The notes beneath the pieces are model-generated. The model worked only from the letters and a program-made list of their open reading frames with translations. It searched no databases and was not told where the DNA came from. The position numbers were made by a program, and so were the translations under genes. A stretch of DNA of 7,092 nt, taken from positions 1-7,092 of the forward strand of contig CAIWFP010000109.1 of the NCBI GenBank assembly GCA_903911985.1, given 5' to 3'. The stretch is from an uncultured Sphingomonadales bacterium (GTDB taxonomy: Bacteria > Pseudomonadota > Alphaproteobacteria > Sphingomonadales > Sphingomonadaceae). Shown piece by piece: positions 6,509 through 7,092 of the stretch; the stretch's first letter is position 1, and each line of letters opens with the position of its first letter.

Positions 6509-6754
6509 CTATGGCTTGGGGTTGGCACTATGCCCCTTGCCACCGCGCTGGTCGGTGAGGCGGCGGGGCCTGGGCTTGCCATAGAGCCACTGCCAGGCGC
6601 GATATTCGGCCATATTCCGCCTTCGGCGGCTCTGCTCCAGCGTTTGCCATGTCTCGCGGGTTTTCCGCTCGCGCCTGCGGGCAATAAAAACCGCCAGAGG
6701 AATGACGAGCAGCCCCAGCAGCAGGGCGATCAGATAGATACGTGACTGATCCAT
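6509..6754 (-). CDS. Small single-TM membrane protein of unknown function
   Basis: An 81-residue frame starting MDQSRIYLIALLLG. Residues about 7-26 form one strong hydrophobic helix (YLIALLLGLLVIPLAVFIA). It is followed at once by RRRERK and a long Arg-rich tail that includes SRRRRN and KPRPRR, so the tail should be cytoplasmic by the positive-inside rule and might bind nucleic acid or acidic lipid. A hydrophobic N-terminus in an otherwise GC-rich region is better evidence of coding than length alone, and Trp and Tyr residues (ETWQTLEQ, AEYRAWQWLYG) look protein-like. No clear Shine-Dalgarno precedes ATG 6754. It converges with the aminotransferase gene and ends in TAG. I do not recognise the family, and it may not be expressed. 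Confidence 0.55.
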   Translation of the reverse strand: MDQSRIYLIALLLGLLVIPLAVFIARRRERKTRETWQTLEQSRRRRNMAEYRAWQWLYGKPRPRRLTDQRGGKGHSANPKP

Positions 6755-6904
6755 AACCGCGATTCTGGTTGGTGTAGGGGGTTATCCGTAGGCCTGTTGG
6801 TTCAGCCTGCCTAGCGCGTAAGCGCCGCCATGTGCGGGCGGTGTCAAAGCGGGACACGAAGCCTCTGCTTTTGGCATCTGAATCGGGTGCCGGAACTTGG
6901 CCGT

Positions 6905-6939
6905 TTGCCGCAGGGTGAAAAAGAACATAAGATGAACAT
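6905..6939 (+). promoter_or_regulatory. Candidate sigma70 promoter with an alphaproteobacterial LexA (SOS) box over its -10
   Basis: GAAC (6923-6926), seven bases (ATAAGAT), GAAC (6934-6937) is an exact match to the GAAC-N7-GAAC form of the LexA box known in Alphaproteobacteria (the reverse complement of GTTC-N7-GTTC). A -35-like TTGCCG (6905-6910) is followed after 17 bases by TAAGAT (6928-6933), a 4/6 match to TATAAT that falls inside the box spacer. Repressor bound there would cover the -10. Transcription from this promoter would begin near 6940, at the A of an ATG. A motif with eight fixed bases can occur by chance, so the support comes from the coincidence of all elements. Confidence 0.55.
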
Positions 6940-7092
6940 ATGCCCCGCCCCCGCCCCGATTCGGTTATCGCCCTCGCCCCGGCACTGGCACGCAGGCAGG
7001 CGCGGGCGCGCGTTGGGCTGGCGCGAGAGCAGGTGGGGCACCTGTCTGATCCCGAAGCCCAGAATACCCACCCACCACATACCCACCCACCA
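6940..7092 (+). CDS. 5' end of an unidentified gene, possibly leaderless and SOS-controlled
   Basis: From ATG 6940 the plus frame is open for all 51 codons to the window edge. It begins MPRPRPDSVIALAPALARR, continues through an Arg/Ala-rich part (ARARVGLAREQVGHL) and ends in a Thr/His/Pro repeat (THPPHTHPP). Third positions are mostly G or C, in keeping with real genes here. The ATG lies two bases after a candidate LexA box and about seven bases after the -10, leaving no room for a Shine-Dalgarno, so translation would be leaderless. An overlapping frame from ATG 6932 looks less protein-like. I do not recognise the family. The opposite strand of 6844-7086 is also open but reads as a shadow. 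Confidence 0.45.
   Translation, partial: MPRPRPDSVIALAPALARRQARARVGLAREQVGHLSDPEAQNTHPPHTHPP
7064..7092. repeat. 15-base tandem repeat at the window edge
   Basis: ATACCCACCCACCAC occupies 7064-7078 and repeats from 7079 for the 14 bases left in the window. In the frame from 6940 it encodes THPPH-type pentapeptides. The complementary strand has four GGG runs and could form a G-quadruplex. The array probably continues beyond the window. Confidence 0.8.

Overview
The window is GC-rich (strong G/C bias at third codon positions) and looks like a chromosomal stretch from an alphaproteobacterium. The evidence is the style of the gene families (PPK2, MlaA and DHA2-type MFS proteins) and a GAAC-N7-GAAC motif at the right end, which matches the LexA/SOS box known from Alphaproteobacteria. 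Sphingomonadales is my guess for the order, and I cannot prove it from sequence alone. I see no insertion sequence, CRISPR array, rRNA or tRNA.

Layout. Four co-directional minus-strand genes fill positions 1-4849. Read in transcription order they are a class I-like polyphosphate kinase 2 (4849-4079), an MBL-fold/beta-CASP metallo-hydrolase interrupted by one in-frame TGA (3980-2370), a 14-TM DHA2-type MFS exporter (about 2272-698) and the first 173 codons of an MlaA-family phospholipid-transport protein (519-1, cut by the window edge). A 339-base divergent gap (4850-5188) carries a short tandem-repeat array. It is followed on the plus strand by a PLP-dependent class I/II aminotransferase (5189-6358). 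A small single-TM protein lies convergently on the minus strand (6754-6509). At the right edge a plus-strand reading frame begins at 6940 directly behind a putative SOS box whose spacer holds a promoter -10, and it runs off the window.

How the genes relate. The polyphosphate kinase, putative RNase and exporter could be co-transcribed, but gaps of roughly 98, 58-97 and 178 bases make separate promoters possible, and no shared pathway is evident. MlaA would act in outer-membrane lipid asymmetry and the MFS protein in drug or solute efflux.

What stands out. (1) The MBL gene has an internal in-frame TGA, and its final TAG sits inside a 15-base tandem repeat where sister copies read TGG. (2) Tandem repeats with a 15-base period recur at four separate places in 7 kb, with unrelated unit sequences, plus a 27-base (nine-codon) repeat in mlaA. 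(3) The right-edge start is a candidate LexA-controlled, leaderless gene. (4) All five complete genes end in TAG. I find no convincing new multi-gene system; the repeat behaviour and the SOS-type start are the best leads.
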